DNA of 30,433 nt from JBKGYG01 sp046546235 (GTDB taxonomy: Bacteria > Bacillota > Clostridia > Lachnospirales > DSM-24629), in assembly GCA_046546235.1 (NCBI GenBank), contig JBKGYG010000014.1, forward strand, positions 1-30,433, in the 5' to 3' direction. Under the pieces are notes generated by a model. It made no database searches, was not told the DNA's origin, and saw nothing but the letters and a program-made list of their open reading frames with translations. Below, piece by piece: positions 13,891 to 22,633 of the stretch. Both the position numbers and the translations under genes were made by a program. The first letter of the stretch is position 1, and each line of letters opens with the position of its first letter.

Positions 13891-15315
13891 TTATTCAGTA
13901 GTCATATCTTCGTTATCAAAATCCTCTTTGACATTTTGATTTTCTTCGAAAGGTGTATTGTCATCTTGATCTTTTCCTAAGTATTCTGGAAGTTTCATTC
14001 CTGCCATATCAAATAAATCGTTAAGAGGAGGAATTGATTTTACCATACCAGATAAGAAATTAGCTGTAGCAGGTGATTTTCCTTGACCACCAGCTCCATC
14101 CCAAACGGTAACTTTATCAATTTTGATATTTTTAATTGCTTCAACTTGAGTTTTAATAAGCTCTTCAATTTTGTCTGTTAACAATAATTTAACGGCATCA
14201 TTAGCGTTACCACCTGATGCATTAACAATGTCTTTAAAACCTTGAGCCTGTTTACTAAGTATTTCTTGAATACCACGAGCTTTAGCTTCCATTTCTAAGA
14301 AGATAGCATCTGCATCACCTTTTGCTCTTCTTCTTGTTTGTTCAGCATCAGCTTCTGCTTCAATTTCAGCCTTTTCTTTATCGATTTGTGCCTGAACGAT
14401 AATATCAGCTTCTTTTGTAGCACGTTCTTTATGTGATCTAGCAATTTCTGCTTCTTTTTCTGCTTTATAAGATTCTTCTAGAGCTTTAGCAGATTGAATT
14501 TTCTCAGCTGCTGTTGCTCTTTTAAGTGCTTCAGCTTCTCTTTCTCTTCTTGTAGCATCTGAGCTAGCAATAGTAACTTTAGCTTCATTTTCCCCTTGTA
14601 TTGCATGGGAATTAGCTTCTGATACTTGAACTCTTTCATCTTTTTGGGCTCTTGCTTCACCTATAGAACCATCACGATTCTTCTCAGCAACACTTTTCTT
14701 AGCATCATTGATAGCTTTCGCAGCAGCTTCTTTACCAAGCGCTTCTATGTAACCAGATTCATCTTTAATATCTGTAACATTTACGTTAATAAGACGCAAG
14801 CCAATTTTCTTAAGTTCAGATTCAACGTTTCTAGATACTGCGGAAAGAAATTTATCTCTATCTGTATTTATTTCTTCAATATCCATAGTTGCAACAACTA
14901 AACGTAGTTGGCCAAAGATAATATCTTTAGCTAATTCTTCTATTTCAGGCAATCTAAGGCCAAGCATTCTTTCAGCAGCATTTTGCATAACACCTGGTTC
15001 TGTAGAGATACCTACCGTAAATCTTGATGGAACATTTATACGAATATTTTGCTTGCTTAAAGCATTTTTTAAGTCTACATTAATCGAAATAGGTGTTAGA
15101 TCTAAGAATTCAAAGTGCTGTATAAATGGCACAATAAAAGCAGCCCCACCATGTATACATTTTGAACTATTAGATACACCATCTTTTTTACCTACTTTAC
15201 CATAAATAACTAATATTCTGTCAGATGGACATTTCCTGTAGCGAGATATTAATGCAATTAAAGTTGACAACACAAGTAAGGCAACTATCGCAACGATAGT
15301 TAACATATCAATCAT
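13891..15315 (-). CDS. floT: flotillin-like SPFH protein FloT
   Basis: A 474-residue flotillin that organises functional membrane microdomains. An N-terminal membrane segment (about 5-25) is followed by an SPFH domain (about 30-205) and a long Ala/Glu/Lys-rich coiled coil with EA repeats (about 205-350). The C-terminal region (365-474) is Gly- and Asp-rich. Length is close to the B. subtilis protein (YuaG, about 509). The GGAGGG site just upstream supports ATG 15315. It follows nfeD with 12 bases between, the same pairing as yuaF-yuaG (floT) in Bacillus, where both are in the sigma-W regulon. Here a sigma-A-type promoter is visible upstream. Confidence 0.94.
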   Translation of the reverse strand: MIDMLTIVAIVALLVLSTLIALISRYRKCPSDRILVIYGKVGKKDGVSNSSKCIHGGAAFIVPFIQHFEFLDLTPISINVDLKNALSKQNIRINVPSRFTVGISTEPGVMQNAAERMLGLRLPEIEELAKDIIFGQLRLVVATMDIEEINTDRDKFLSAVSRNVESELKKIGLRLINVNVTDIKDESGYIEALGKEAAAKAINDAKKSVAEKNRDGSIGEARAQKDERVQVSEANSHAIQGENEAKVTIASSDATRREREAEALKRATAAEKIQSAKALEESYKAEKEAEIARSHKERATKEADIIVQAQIDKEKAEIEAEADAEQTRRRAKGDADAIFLEMEAKARGIQEILSKQAQGFKDIVNASGGNANDAVKLLLTDKIEELIKTQVEAIKNIKIDKVTVWDGAGGQGKSPATANFLSGMVKSIPPLNDLFDMAGMKLPEYLGKDQDDNTPFEENQNVKEDFDNEDMTTE

Positions 15316-15327
15316 AATTAAACCCTC

Positions 15328-15894
15328 CTAATTTATTTTTTTTACAACAAGTACAGAAGATGTTATTTTATCAACAACTTCAACAACTGTACCTGTATTT
15401 AACATTTCATTTTCATCAGTGATAGCATCGGCTTCAATTAACCTGCCTTGAATAGTTAAAGAGATTTTGCCTTTTTGCTCTCTATTTGGGGAGATAGGAA
15501 TATAAACTTCTCCAGTTTGCCCAATTGCATTTTGATAATTTAATGTTCCACTATCTTGTAATTTAGACATAGAGCGCATCAAATAAGCAACAATACCCAT
15601 ACCAAGAAAACCAGATATTGTAGCAGCTAATAGAATAATAATGCCATGCAAATTTGTTGAACTTAATAAGGCACCGGTCCATCCAAATAGAGTAAAAAAT
15701 GCTATTATACCTCTAATTGAAAAGAATTGAAAATCAGCGTCTCCAAAATCATCTGCATCAAAGGTACCATCAATATCATCATCTAATCCTAAAATATTTA
15801 ATATAGTTTGAATGACTAAGATTGTAGTAGATATTATAGCAATAATGTAAAAAAATTGTTGAAAACTGTTTAAGGATGTCCACCATTCATTCAA
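15328..15894 (-). CDS. NfeD family membrane protein (YuaF-like)
   Basis: A 188-residue membrane protein with three to four hydrophobic segments (about 14-36, 62-82, 85-107) and a C-terminal OB-fold domain (about 120-188) typical of short NfeD proteins. NfeD proteins are encoded next to flotillins and act in the same membrane domains. I choose TTG 15894, because AGGGGG lies 6 bases before it. Longer in-frame starts up to 16008 would overlap the promoter at 15980-16008. An acidic segment of Asp residues (LDDDIDGTFDADD, about 37-49) links the first and second membrane segments. Confidence 0.88.
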   Translation of the reverse strand: MNEWWTSLNSFQQFFYIIAIISTTILVIQTILNILGLDDDIDGTFDADDFGDADFQFFSIRGIIAFFTLFGWTGALLSSTNLHGIIILLAATISGFLGMGIVAYLMRSMSKLQDSGTLNYQNAIGQTGEVYIPISPNREQKGKISLTIQGRLIEADAITDENEMLNTGTVVEVVDKITSSVLVVKKIN

Positions 15895-15979
15895 AGGAAT
15901 ACCCCCTATCATAACAAGATATGTCAATAAAGTTAAAAAAAGAATATTAAGCATAATATTATATGAACATTCATTATAA

Positions 15980-16008
15980 ATTATATAATATTTATATGAC
16001 TTTAACAA
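15980..16008 (-). promoter_or_regulatory. promoter of nfeD-floT
   Basis: On the minus strand, TTGTTA (16008-16003) and a perfect TATAAT (15985-15980) are 17 bases apart. The 5' untranslated leader would be about 80 bases. I looked for the sigma-W pattern TGAAAC/CGTA used for the Bacillus homologue and did not find it. A hairpin with a following T run on the plus strand (16004-16036, AACAACT with AGTTGTT) lies next to it. Confidence 0.65.
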
Positions 16009-16215
16009 CTAAAAAATTTAAGTAATAGTTGTTTTTTCTGACAAAATAAGACGTAAGCACTTTTGTTTTTTGTGTATAAATGTGATGTATATATATTTAC
16101 TTAGTTATGTTTAAAGATATTATTAAATATATATTACATTTTTTAAAATGCTTGCTGATATTAAGTAATATAAATGTTTTTTATTTAATAAAAAAACAAA
16201 TAAGCCTTGAAATAC

Positions 16216-16245
16216 TTTACAATTAATTGGTATAAACTATATAAT
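16216..16245 (+). promoter_or_regulatory. sigma-A promoter of metG
   Basis: TTTACA (16216-16221) and a perfect TATAAT (16240-16245) are 18 bases apart, about 40 bases before the metG start. The leader is too short for a T-box or SAM riboswitch. Confidence 0.75.
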
Positions 16246-16292
16246 AGAGAACAAGGTTAATAATTAAGTAAATAAAAATGGAGGCAAATAAT

Positions 16293-18233
16293 ATGCAAAA
16301 CAAATCTTATTATATTACAACGCCAATTTATTATCCTAGTGATAAATTACATATTGGTCACTCTTATACAACTGTAGCTGCTGATACAATGGCAAGATAT
16401 AAACGATTACGTGGCTTCGATGTAATGTTCTTAACAGGGACGGATGAACATGGACAAAAAATTGAAAGAAAAGCTAAAGAAAACAATACTAGCCCTAAGG
16501 CATATGTGGATAACATAGTGGATTGGGTGAAAGAATTGTGGAAAACTATGGACATATCATATGATTATTTTATTAGAACTACAGATAAAAATCATGTAAA
16601 AGCAGTTCAAAAAATATTTAAACAATTATATGAGCAAGGTGATATTTATAAAAGCGAATATGAGGGATGGTATTGTACTCCTTGTGAAACTTTTTTTACT
16701 GAAAGGCAATTAGAAGAAGGTAAATGCCCAGATTGTAAAAGAAATGTTGAAAAAGTAAAAGAAGAAGCTTATTTTTTTAAATTATCAAAATATCAAGACA
16801 AACTTATCAACTATATTGAAGAACATCCTGAATTTATACAACCTCAAACTAGACAGAATGAAATGATAAATAATTTTTTGAAACCAGGGTTAGATGATTT
16901 ATGTGTATCTAGAACTTCTTTTGACTGGGGAGTTCCAGTTGAGTTTGATAAAGGACATGTTGTATATGTGTGGTTAGATGCATTATCAAATTATATTACA
17001 GCTCTTGGTTTTAATTCAAAAAGTGATGAAAAATACAAAAAGTATTGGCCAGCAGATGTGCATTTAGTGGGTAAAGAAATAGTAAGATTTCATACAATTA
17101 TTTGGCCAGCTATATTGATGGCTATAGGAGAACCATTGCCGAAACAAGTGTTTGGACATGGATGGTTAGTTATAAATGGTGGGAAGATGTCTAAATCAAA
17201 AGGTAATGTTGTAGATCCTATGATTTTAGTAGAAAGATACGGTTCAGATGCAATTAGATATTTTCTAATGAGAGAAGTAGCTTTTGGACAAGATGGAAAT
17301 TTTAATAATGAAGCTTTAATACAAAGAATTAACTCCGATTTAGCTAATGATTTAGGAAATTTAGTATCTAGAACAGTAGCGATGATAGATAAATATTTTA
17401 AAGGGGAACTACCTACTGAAAAAGTCTCTACAGAATATGATAAAGAGATTGAGGAATTAGCTATAGACACTGTAAAAGAAGTAGAGAAAAGTATGGAAAC
17501 ATTATTATTTAGTAATGCATTAACAGATGTATGGCAATTAGTTAGAAGAACTAATAAATACATTGATGAAACAAGACCTTGGGTACTTGCAAAAGAGGAA
17601 GATAAGAAAAAAGAACTAACAAATGTTCTCTATCATCTTTTAGAGAATTTAAGAATAATTTCTATATTAATTGAGCCATTTATGCCTCAAACACCTGTAA
17701 TTATGAGGGAACAATTAGGTTTGGTAAATAAAGAACTTAGTAAATGGGATAGTTTGAAAGAATGGGGACAAATAGAAACTGTAAAAGTAAAAAAAGGGAA
17801 GGTTATATTTCCAAGAATAGACCTTGATAAAGAGATAGAAGAACTTGAGAAAGCTCAAAATGAACAGTTAGAAAAATCATCTCAAAACAAAAAAGACAAA
17901 GAAGATAATAATATTACAATTGACGATTTTGCTAAGGTTGAGTTAAAAGTTGGAGAAGTTCTCGAATGTGATAAAGTAAAAGGGGCTGATAAATTATTAG
18001 TATCCAAGGTTAAGATAGGAGAAGAGGTTAGACAAATAGTTTCAGGGATTGCTAATTATTATTCAAAAGAAGAAATGGTTGGGAAAAAAGTTGTTGTTGT
18101 AACTAATCTTAAACCAGTTAAATTAAGAGGAGTACTATCTGAAGGTATGATTTTAGCAGCTTCGGATAGCAGTGGCAAGTTAGTATTAGCAACTACTGAT
18201 CAAGATATTATAGATGGTTCAGAAGTTAAATAA
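16293..18233 (+). CDS. metG: methionyl-tRNA synthetase
   Basis: A 646-residue class I aminoacyl-tRNA synthetase that charges tRNA-Met. Signature motifs are H20-I-G-H23 and K298-M-S-K-S302. A zinc knuckle is formed by C128, C131, C145 and C148. The anticodon-binding helical domain follows, and the C-terminal 100 residues (from about 545) are an EMAP-II-like tRNA-binding domain that dimerises the enzyme. The start is ATG 16293 after GGAGG (16280-16284); an in-frame ATG at 16278 overlaps that site. In B. subtilis metS follows abrB; here spm, flotillin and lipoprotein genes are inserted between them. Confidence 0.97.
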   Translation: MQNKSYYITTPIYYPSDKLHIGHSYTTVAADTMARYKRLRGFDVMFLTGTDEHGQKIERKAKENNTSPKAYVDNIVDWVKELWKTMDISYDYFIRTTDKNHVKAVQKIFKQLYEQGDIYKSEYEGWYCTPCETFFTERQLEEGKCPDCKRNVEKVKEEAYFFKLSKYQDKLINYIEEHPEFIQPQTRQNEMINNFLKPGLDDLCVSRTSFDWGVPVEFDKGHVVYVWLDALSNYITALGFNSKSDEKYKKYWPADVHLVGKEIVRFHTIIWPAILMAIGEPLPKQVFGHGWLVINGGKMSKSKGNVVDPMILVERYGSDAIRYFLMREVAFGQDGNFNNEALIQRINSDLANDLGNLVSRTVAMIDKYFKGELPTEKVSTEYDKEIEELAIDTVKEVEKSMETLLFSNALTDVWQLVRRTNKYIDETRPWVLAKEEDKKKELTNVLYHLLENLRIISILIEPFMPQTPVIMREQLGLVNKELSKWDSLKEWGQIETVKVKKGKVIFPRIDLDKEIEELEKAQNEQLEKSSQNKKDKEDNNITIDDFAKVELKVGEVLECDKVKGADKLLVSKVKIGEEVRQIVSGIANYYSKEEMVGKKVVVVTNLKPVKLRGVLSEGMILAASDSSGKLVLATTDQDIIDGSEVK

Positions 18234-18396
18234 AGGATTGAAAATACATTTTATAAGCATAATATAAGTGAGTATCTAAATAATATACACCATATTTATT
18301 CTCGATAATAGAAATAAAGATTTTTTCACGGATCTCACTTTTGGTCTTGTGTTTTCTAAAAACTCTTTTTAAAAAGTTATAAGTAGAGGTGTTACT

Positions 18397-19164
18397 ATGA
18401 TATTTGAAAGCCATGCCCATTATGATGATGAACAATTTGATGTTGATAGACAAAATATACTCAATAATTTACCAAAAAATGCAATTAAATATGTTATAAA
18501 TGTAGGAGCAGATCTTGGGAGTTCTAAAGCTTCAGTATACTTAAGCAAATCCTATGATTATATTTATGCATCTGTTGGAGTCCACCCCCATGATGTAGGG
18601 GAAATGGATGATGGTATATTACAAGAGATAGGAAAGTTAACAGATAATAAAAAGGTAGTTGCCATAGGAGAGATAGGACTTGATTATTATTATGACAACG
18701 TAGATAGAAAAATTCAAAAAAAATGGTTTAAAGAGCAAATTGAATTAGCCAAAGAGAAAAAATTACCAATTATATATCATAGTAGAGATGCGGCTAAAGA
18801 CACTATTAATCTAATAAAAGAAACTAAAGCAAAAGTTGTAGGTGGAGTAATTCATTGTTACTCTTATAGCTTAGAAATGGCGAAAGAATTTGTTGATATG
18901 GGTTTATATATAGGTATTGGGGGCATAATTACTTTTAAAAACTCTAGAAAAATAAAAGAAGTAGTAGAGAATATTCCTATTGAATATCTGTTGATCGAAA
19001 CGGATTCTCCTTATTTAGCACCAGTTCCTTTTCGAGGGAAAAGAAATGATTCAACATATTTGAATTATATAATAAAAGCAATTGCTAATATTAAAAATAT
19101 AAATGATGAAAAAGTTAAAGAAATAACTCATGATAATGCATCAAAATTATTTGGTATTAATTAA
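18397..19164 (+). CDS. tatD: TatD family metal-dependent DNase
   Basis: A 255-residue TIM-barrel hydrolase of the TatD/YabD family, acting as a 3'-5' DNase or RNase. H6-A-H8 binds metals, followed by VGVHPHD, the GEIGLDYYYD motif, HSRDA, GGVIHCYS and the ETDSPYLAP motif near the C-terminus. Length is standard. It follows metG by about 160 bases, as in Bacillus. The gap has a short A/T stem at about 18357-18379 but no clear terminator. Confidence 0.95.
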   Translation: MIFESHAHYDDEQFDVDRQNILNNLPKNAIKYVINVGADLGSSKASVYLSKSYDYIYASVGVHPHDVGEMDDGILQEIGKLTDNKKVVAIGEIGLDYYYDNVDRKIQKKWFKEQIELAKEKKLPIIYHSRDAAKDTINLIKETKAKVVGGVIHCYSYSLEMAKEFVDMGLYIGIGGIITFKNSRKIKEVVENIPIEYLLIETDSPYLAPVPFRGKRNDSTYLNYIIKAIANIKNINDEKVKEITHDNASKLFGIN

Positions 19165-19187
19165 AACTATAAAAAAGAGGGAAAAAA

Positions 19188-20051
19188 ATGATAGAGCGAA
19201 TAGCTTCACCACGTCGCACAAAAGAAATATTAACAAAGTATAAATTTGTATTTCAAAAAAAGTATGGACAAAATTTCCTAATCGATTTACACGTTTTAAA
19301 TAAGATAATAAAATCAGCAAATATCCAGAAAGATGATATGGTTATAGAGATAGGGCCAGGGATAGGAAGCTTAACACAGGTGTTAGCTGAGCAAGCAAGA
19401 GAAGTTATAGCAATAGAAATAGATAAAATGCTAATTCCAATATTGCAAGATACATTATCAGATTATAATAATATTAAAATTATAAATGAAGATATTTTAA
19501 AAGTTGATTTAAAAAAAATAATTATGGATAGGAATAATGGTAAGTCAGTAAAGATAGTTGCAAATCTTCCATATTATATTACTACGCCTATTGTAATGGG
19601 TATTTTTGAGAACCATATACCAGTTGAGAGCATTACTGTAATGGTTCAAAAAGAAGTTGCGGAGCGTATGCAAGCAAAACCTAGGACTAAGGCTTATGGG
19701 GCATTAACCTTAGCAGTAAACTATTATTCAGAGCCATATATAGTTGCCTATGTCCCTCCTAATTGTTTTATGCCAAGGCCAAATATTGGATCTGCAGTTA
19801 TTAGCTTAACTAAACATAATAAATATGAAGAAGTGCAAAATGAAAAATTATTATTTAAAATTATACGAGCTTCTTTTAAACAAAGGAGAAAGACTTTATT
19901 AAATGGGATAACTAACCAATTAAACATAAATAAAGAAATGGTAATAGAAGCATTAGAAAATATGAACTTAGACCCTAATATTAGAGGCGAAGCATTGACA
20001 TTAAAAGAATTTAAACAATTAACAAATATTATAAATACGATTAGTTCTTAA
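19188..20051 (+). CDS. rsmA: 16S rRNA dimethyladenosine transferase (KsgA)
   Basis: A 287-residue enzyme that dimethylates A1518 and A1519 of 16S rRNA in late 30S assembly. FQKKYGQNFLID is the family start motif, VIEIGPGIGSLT the SAM-binding loop, and NLPYYITTPI the catalytic motif IV. FKQRRKTLLN and the helical C-terminal domain are present. A GAGGGAAAA site precedes ATG. It is 23 bases after tatD; rnmV, which is normally between them, is missing. Confidence 0.96.
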   Translation: MIERIASPRRTKEILTKYKFVFQKKYGQNFLIDLHVLNKIIKSANIQKDDMVIEIGPGIGSLTQVLAEQAREVIAIEIDKMLIPILQDTLSDYNNIKIINEDILKVDLKKIIMDRNNGKSVKIVANLPYYITTPIVMGIFENHIPVESITVMVQKEVAERMQAKPRTKAYGALTLAVNYYSEPYIVAYVPPNCFMPRPNIGSAVISLTKHNKYEEVQNEKLLFKIIRASFKQRRKTLLNGITNQLNINKEMVIEALENMNLDPNIRGEALTLKEFKQLTNIINTISS

Positions 20052-20071
20052 AAAATAAAAATTAATAATAA

Positions 20072-20116
20072 AAATCTCTTTTTATACATATAAATATACT
20101 AAAAAGGGGTTTTGAT
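20072..20116 (+). terminator. hairpin between rsmA and the next gene that also covers its ribosome site
   Basis: A 13-base-pair stem including two G-U pairs joins 20072-20084 with 20100-20112 around a 15-base loop. The 3' arm contains the ribosome site AAAGGGG (20103-20109) of the gene starting at 20118 and runs into TTTT. It can be read as a weak terminator for rsmA or as a translational shutter for the next gene. Confidence 0.55.
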
Positions 20117-20117
20117 T

Positions 20118-21365
20118 ATGGGAGAATTAAAATATCTAAGAAAATATATTGATTTAGATAGTTATCAACACAACATAAAGAAAGAAAGACAAGGTCAGGG
20201 AAAAGTAGAGGCAAGAGGAGATAAATGTAAAATATTTATCAATATTAATAATGTAAAATTAGAGAAAGAGGACGTTCTGAAGGCTTATTTGTTTAAATAT
20301 GACAAAGGGACAATGATAACAGTATTTTTAGGTACTTTAGAAATAAAACATAATATAGGTAAATTAAAGATAACTACGGATAGAAGTAATATAATGGATA
20401 GTGGCTTTTCCATTGATGACTTTGCTGGGATAGTTATTTTAAAAAAAGATTATATTACTCAAAAAATCAAAAAAGATCAAAATTATGGTGGGACTTGGGA
20501 TAAAAATATTAATATAAATATATATAAAGTTAAAGATTATAAAGATAAAAACATAATAGAAACAGAAGAAAAAACGACAAGTATAGGGACTAAACAAATA
20601 CAAAGAAAAGATAAAATTAATAACATAGAGGCGAACAAGAAAGATGATACAGAACGTGATATAATAGATGAAATAGAGGAAAAAAAATTAGAAAGAGAAG
20701 ATGCTGATAAGATAGAAGATGACAAAAATATAGAAAATGATATGGAAATAGATATAGATAATGAAGAAGAAATAAAAACTAATATAAAAACAGATGAAGA
20801 TAATAAAAATAATAAGAGAGCTGAAAAAAATCATGAAAGTAGTAAAGAGAAATTAAATGAGCGAGCAAATAATGCTAATAAAAGTGATATAGGATTTGAA
20901 CAATTTGGTATAGAAGAGGAATATTATAGTGCGTTTGAAGATGAAACACCCCCAGAGGAATTGTTTGAAAATCAATTAGATGAAAATCAACTAAAAGTTT
21001 TGCATTCAAAAATGTTTAAAGAATATCCAAAGATGGCTCCATTTGAAAAATATGAAGATGTTTTAGATTGTATTAGAATAGAACCTAAGGATATAGCTGC
21101 GCTTCCTATTGATGTTTGGATGATGATGAATAATACCTTTTTGTTAAATGGATATCATAAATACAAACATTTGATATTATTGAAAGTTGAAGATGATTGT
21201 AATAATGGGTATAAATACCTTTTAGGAGTTCCTGGAATATACCATAAAAAAGATAGATTTGTAGCATATTTATATGGATTTAGTAAATTTAGATGTTGTG
21301 CAGATACTTATCCAAAGGCTGGAGAGTATGGATATTGGACAGTGGATATTGGAAATAACATGTAA
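20118..21365 (+). CDS. uncharacterised protein with conserved-looking ends and a charged linker
   Basis: A 415-residue protein of unknown function. Three parts are visible: an N-terminal beta-rich region (about 1-150), a low-complexity linker of Lys, Glu, Asp and Asn (about 150-265) including long runs of acidic residues, and a C-terminal globular region (about 290-415). The last holds LLNGYHKYKHLILLKVED, YLLGVPGIYHKKDRFVAYLYGF and GEYGYW. The C-terminus resembles a family of unannotated Clostridia proteins (DUF6128-like, from memory and not checked). No signal peptide, membrane segment or cysteine cluster is obvious; two adjacent Cys lie near the end (FRCCAD). The start is ATG 20118 after AAAGGGG; TTG 20112 is possible. 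It occupies the place of yabG in the Bacillus order but shows no similarity to that protease. Confidence 0.8.
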   Translation: MGELKYLRKYIDLDSYQHNIKKERQGQGKVEARGDKCKIFININNVKLEKEDVLKAYLFKYDKGTMITVFLGTLEIKHNIGKLKITTDRSNIMDSGFSIDDFAGIVILKKDYITQKIKKDQNYGGTWDKNININIYKVKDYKDKNIIETEEKTTSIGTKQIQRKDKINNIEANKKDDTERDIIDEIEEKKLEREDADKIEDDKNIENDMEIDIDNEEEIKTNIKTDEDNKNNKRAEKNHESSKEKLNERANNANKSDIGFEQFGIEEEYYSAFEDETPPEELFENQLDENQLKVLHSKMFKEYPKMAPFEKYEDVLDCIRIEPKDIAALPIDVWMMMNNTFLLNGYHKYKHLILLKVEDDCNNGYKYLLGVPGIYHKKDRFVAYLYGFSKFRCCADTYPKAGEYGYWTVDIGNNM

Positions 21366-21466
21366 CATAAATTTAACATAATCTTCATACAATATACATA
21401 AGAGGGTGTTATTATATAATATATAAAATATCCCCCCTTTTATTTTAAAATAAATAATCAATGATA

Positions 21467-21492
21467 AGATCTGCCTATGGTAGATCTTTTTC
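21467..21492 (+). terminator. intrinsic terminator after the uncharacterised gene
   Basis: A 9-base-pair stem AGATCTGCC/GGTAGATCT (one G-U pair, loop TAT) is followed by TTTTTCATTTTTT. It lies about 100 bases past the stop codon at 21365. Confidence 0.75.
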
Positions 21493-21775
21493 ATTTTTTA
21501 GGAAAGTGGTTTTTTTAAGGATATAAAGAAGAAAATGTTATTAATCAAATTTTTTAACATCTCACCAAATTATTGATACAGATATCGAATAAAATACAGG
21601 AAGTATTTATTTGAATTCACAAGGGAATATACTTTGAAAAATTCTAAAAATCTAGTGAATTAAAACTGCAAAAGTTCACAGTTTATTCATTCTTTTTACA
21701 TACTTTAGCCACATAATATTTGTATACTAGTAATTGCAAGATACCTCTTACATTGAAATACTCTCCCCCTCATTC

Positions 21776-21812
21776 AATAAAGCCTTGGTTATACCAAGGC
21801 TTTATTTTTTTC
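21776..21812 (+). terminator. orphan intrinsic terminator
   Basis: A perfect 14-base-pair stem (21776-21789 with 21793-21806) with a 3-base loop is followed by a T run. No gene ends within 400 bases upstream on this strand and another terminator lies in between. It may therefore end an unrecognised small RNA. On the other strand it could back up termination of the rubrerythrin transcript. Confidence 0.75.
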
Positions 21813-21859
21813 GCAAAGCTCTATTTTCGGAGAATTAGAATTTAGAATATGTACTAATG
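21813..21859 (+). repeat. dispersed intergenic repeat, copy C
   Basis: GCAAAGCTCTATTTTCGGAG leads into AATTAGAATTTAGAATATGTACTAATG. The second part matches copy B1 (AATTGGTATTTAGAACATGTACCAATT) with few changes, and the GCAAAG start matches copy B2. It directly follows the orphan terminator. Confidence 0.55.
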
Positions 21860-21910
21860 TTTATAACAACAGTGCCTCAGCAAAGACGGCTGAGGCACTG
21901 TTGTTATAAA
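21860..21910. repeat. 21-base-pair perfect hairpin without T run
   Basis: 21860-21880 pairs perfectly with 21890-21910 around a 9-base loop (CAAAGACGG). The stem contains GTGCCTCAG and is richer in GC than its surroundings. Neither side has a T run, so it is not a standard terminator. It follows repeat copy C immediately. Confidence 0.65.
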
Positions 21911-22014
21911 AAGGACGAGGGTAATTGCCACTACATATGGAAAGAAACAGTATTCAATTGGAATGTAAGGGTTATTCATTGTTGTGTAATAATATGTGTC
22001 ATGAATTAAAAAAA

Positions 22015-22605
22015 TTAGTAGGCTTCAATATTTAATTCAAAATATGATTGTGGGTGAGAACAGCTAGGACATACTTTAACAGCTTCTGTACCTTCATGTA
22101 TATAACCACATTTTGTGCATTTCCAGTATACTTTGTTAGGTTTTTCAAATACGGAATTATTCTCAATATTAGAAGCTAATTTCTTATATCTACTTTCATG
22201 ATGTTTTTCAACACTTGCAATAGCACGAAAAACATTTGCAATTTCTTTGAAGCCTTCTTCTTCTGCAACTTTAGCAAATTCGGGATATAAATCAGACCAT
22301 TCTTCATTTTCACCTTCTGAAGCAGCAAGAAGATTAAATTTTGTATCTCCAAGGGCAACAGGATATGTTGCTTCAATATCAATTGCTGTACCATTAATTT
22401 CTTCATCATTACTTAAAAATTTAAAGAAAGTTTTCGCATGTTGTTGCTCGTTTTCTGCTGTTTCTAAGAAAATATTATGTATTTGCACATAGCCTTCTTT
22501 CTTTGCAACATTTGCATACATTGTATAACGATTTCTAGCTTGAGATTCTCCAGCAAATGCCTTTAATAAATTTTCTGCGGTTTTAGTTCCTTTTAATGTT
22601 TTCAA
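22015..22605 (-). CDS. rbr: rubrerythrin
   Basis: A 196-residue non-haem diiron peroxidase that detoxifies hydrogen peroxide in anaerobes. The N-terminal four-helix ferritin-like domain holds the Glu and His ligands (FAGESQARNRY, ETAENEQQHAKTFFKF, ASVEKHHESRY). The C-terminal rubredoxin-like domain has CTKCGY and CPSC. I start at TTG 22605, giving MKTLKGTKTAENL, because GGAGG lies just before it; a longer start would overlap that site. It is monocistronic with its own promoter and a structured leader. Confidence 0.96.
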   Translation of the reverse strand: MKTLKGTKTAENLLKAFAGESQARNRYTMYANVAKKEGYVQIHNIFLETAENEQQHAKTFFKFLSNDEEINGTAIDIEATYPVALGDTKFNLLAASEGENEEWSDLYPEFAKVAEEEGFKEIANVFRAIASVEKHHESRYKKLASNIENNSVFEKPNKVYWKCTKCGYIHEGTEAVKVCPSCSHPQSYFELNIEAY

Positions 22606-22633
22606 AATATCGACCTCCAATAAAATTTTATGT

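Larger units (their letters stand above)
21366..22014. other. 649-base non-coding region rich in hairpins
   Basis: No open frame of note on either strand. In order it holds a possible imperfect hairpin GAGGG/CCCCCC (21401-21440), a terminator (21467-21492), a TTAGGAAAGTG shared with repeat copy B1 (21499-21509), an 11-base-pair hairpin with a 2-base bulge and a T-rich tail (21656-21695), an orphan terminator (21776-21812), a repeat copy (21813-21859) and a 21-base-pair perfect hairpin without T run (21860-21910). The last 100 bases before the rubrerythrin stop show nothing further. Confidence 0.6.

Noticed and set aside
15895..16008. N-terminal extension of the NfeD-like protein
   Set aside because: It would overlap the promoter at 15980-16008, has no ribosome site, and the TTG at 15894 has a good one.
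16009..16292. T-box or SAM riboswitch before metG
   Set aside because: The promoter lies about 40 bases before the start codon, leaving no room for such a leader; no T-box sequence is seen.
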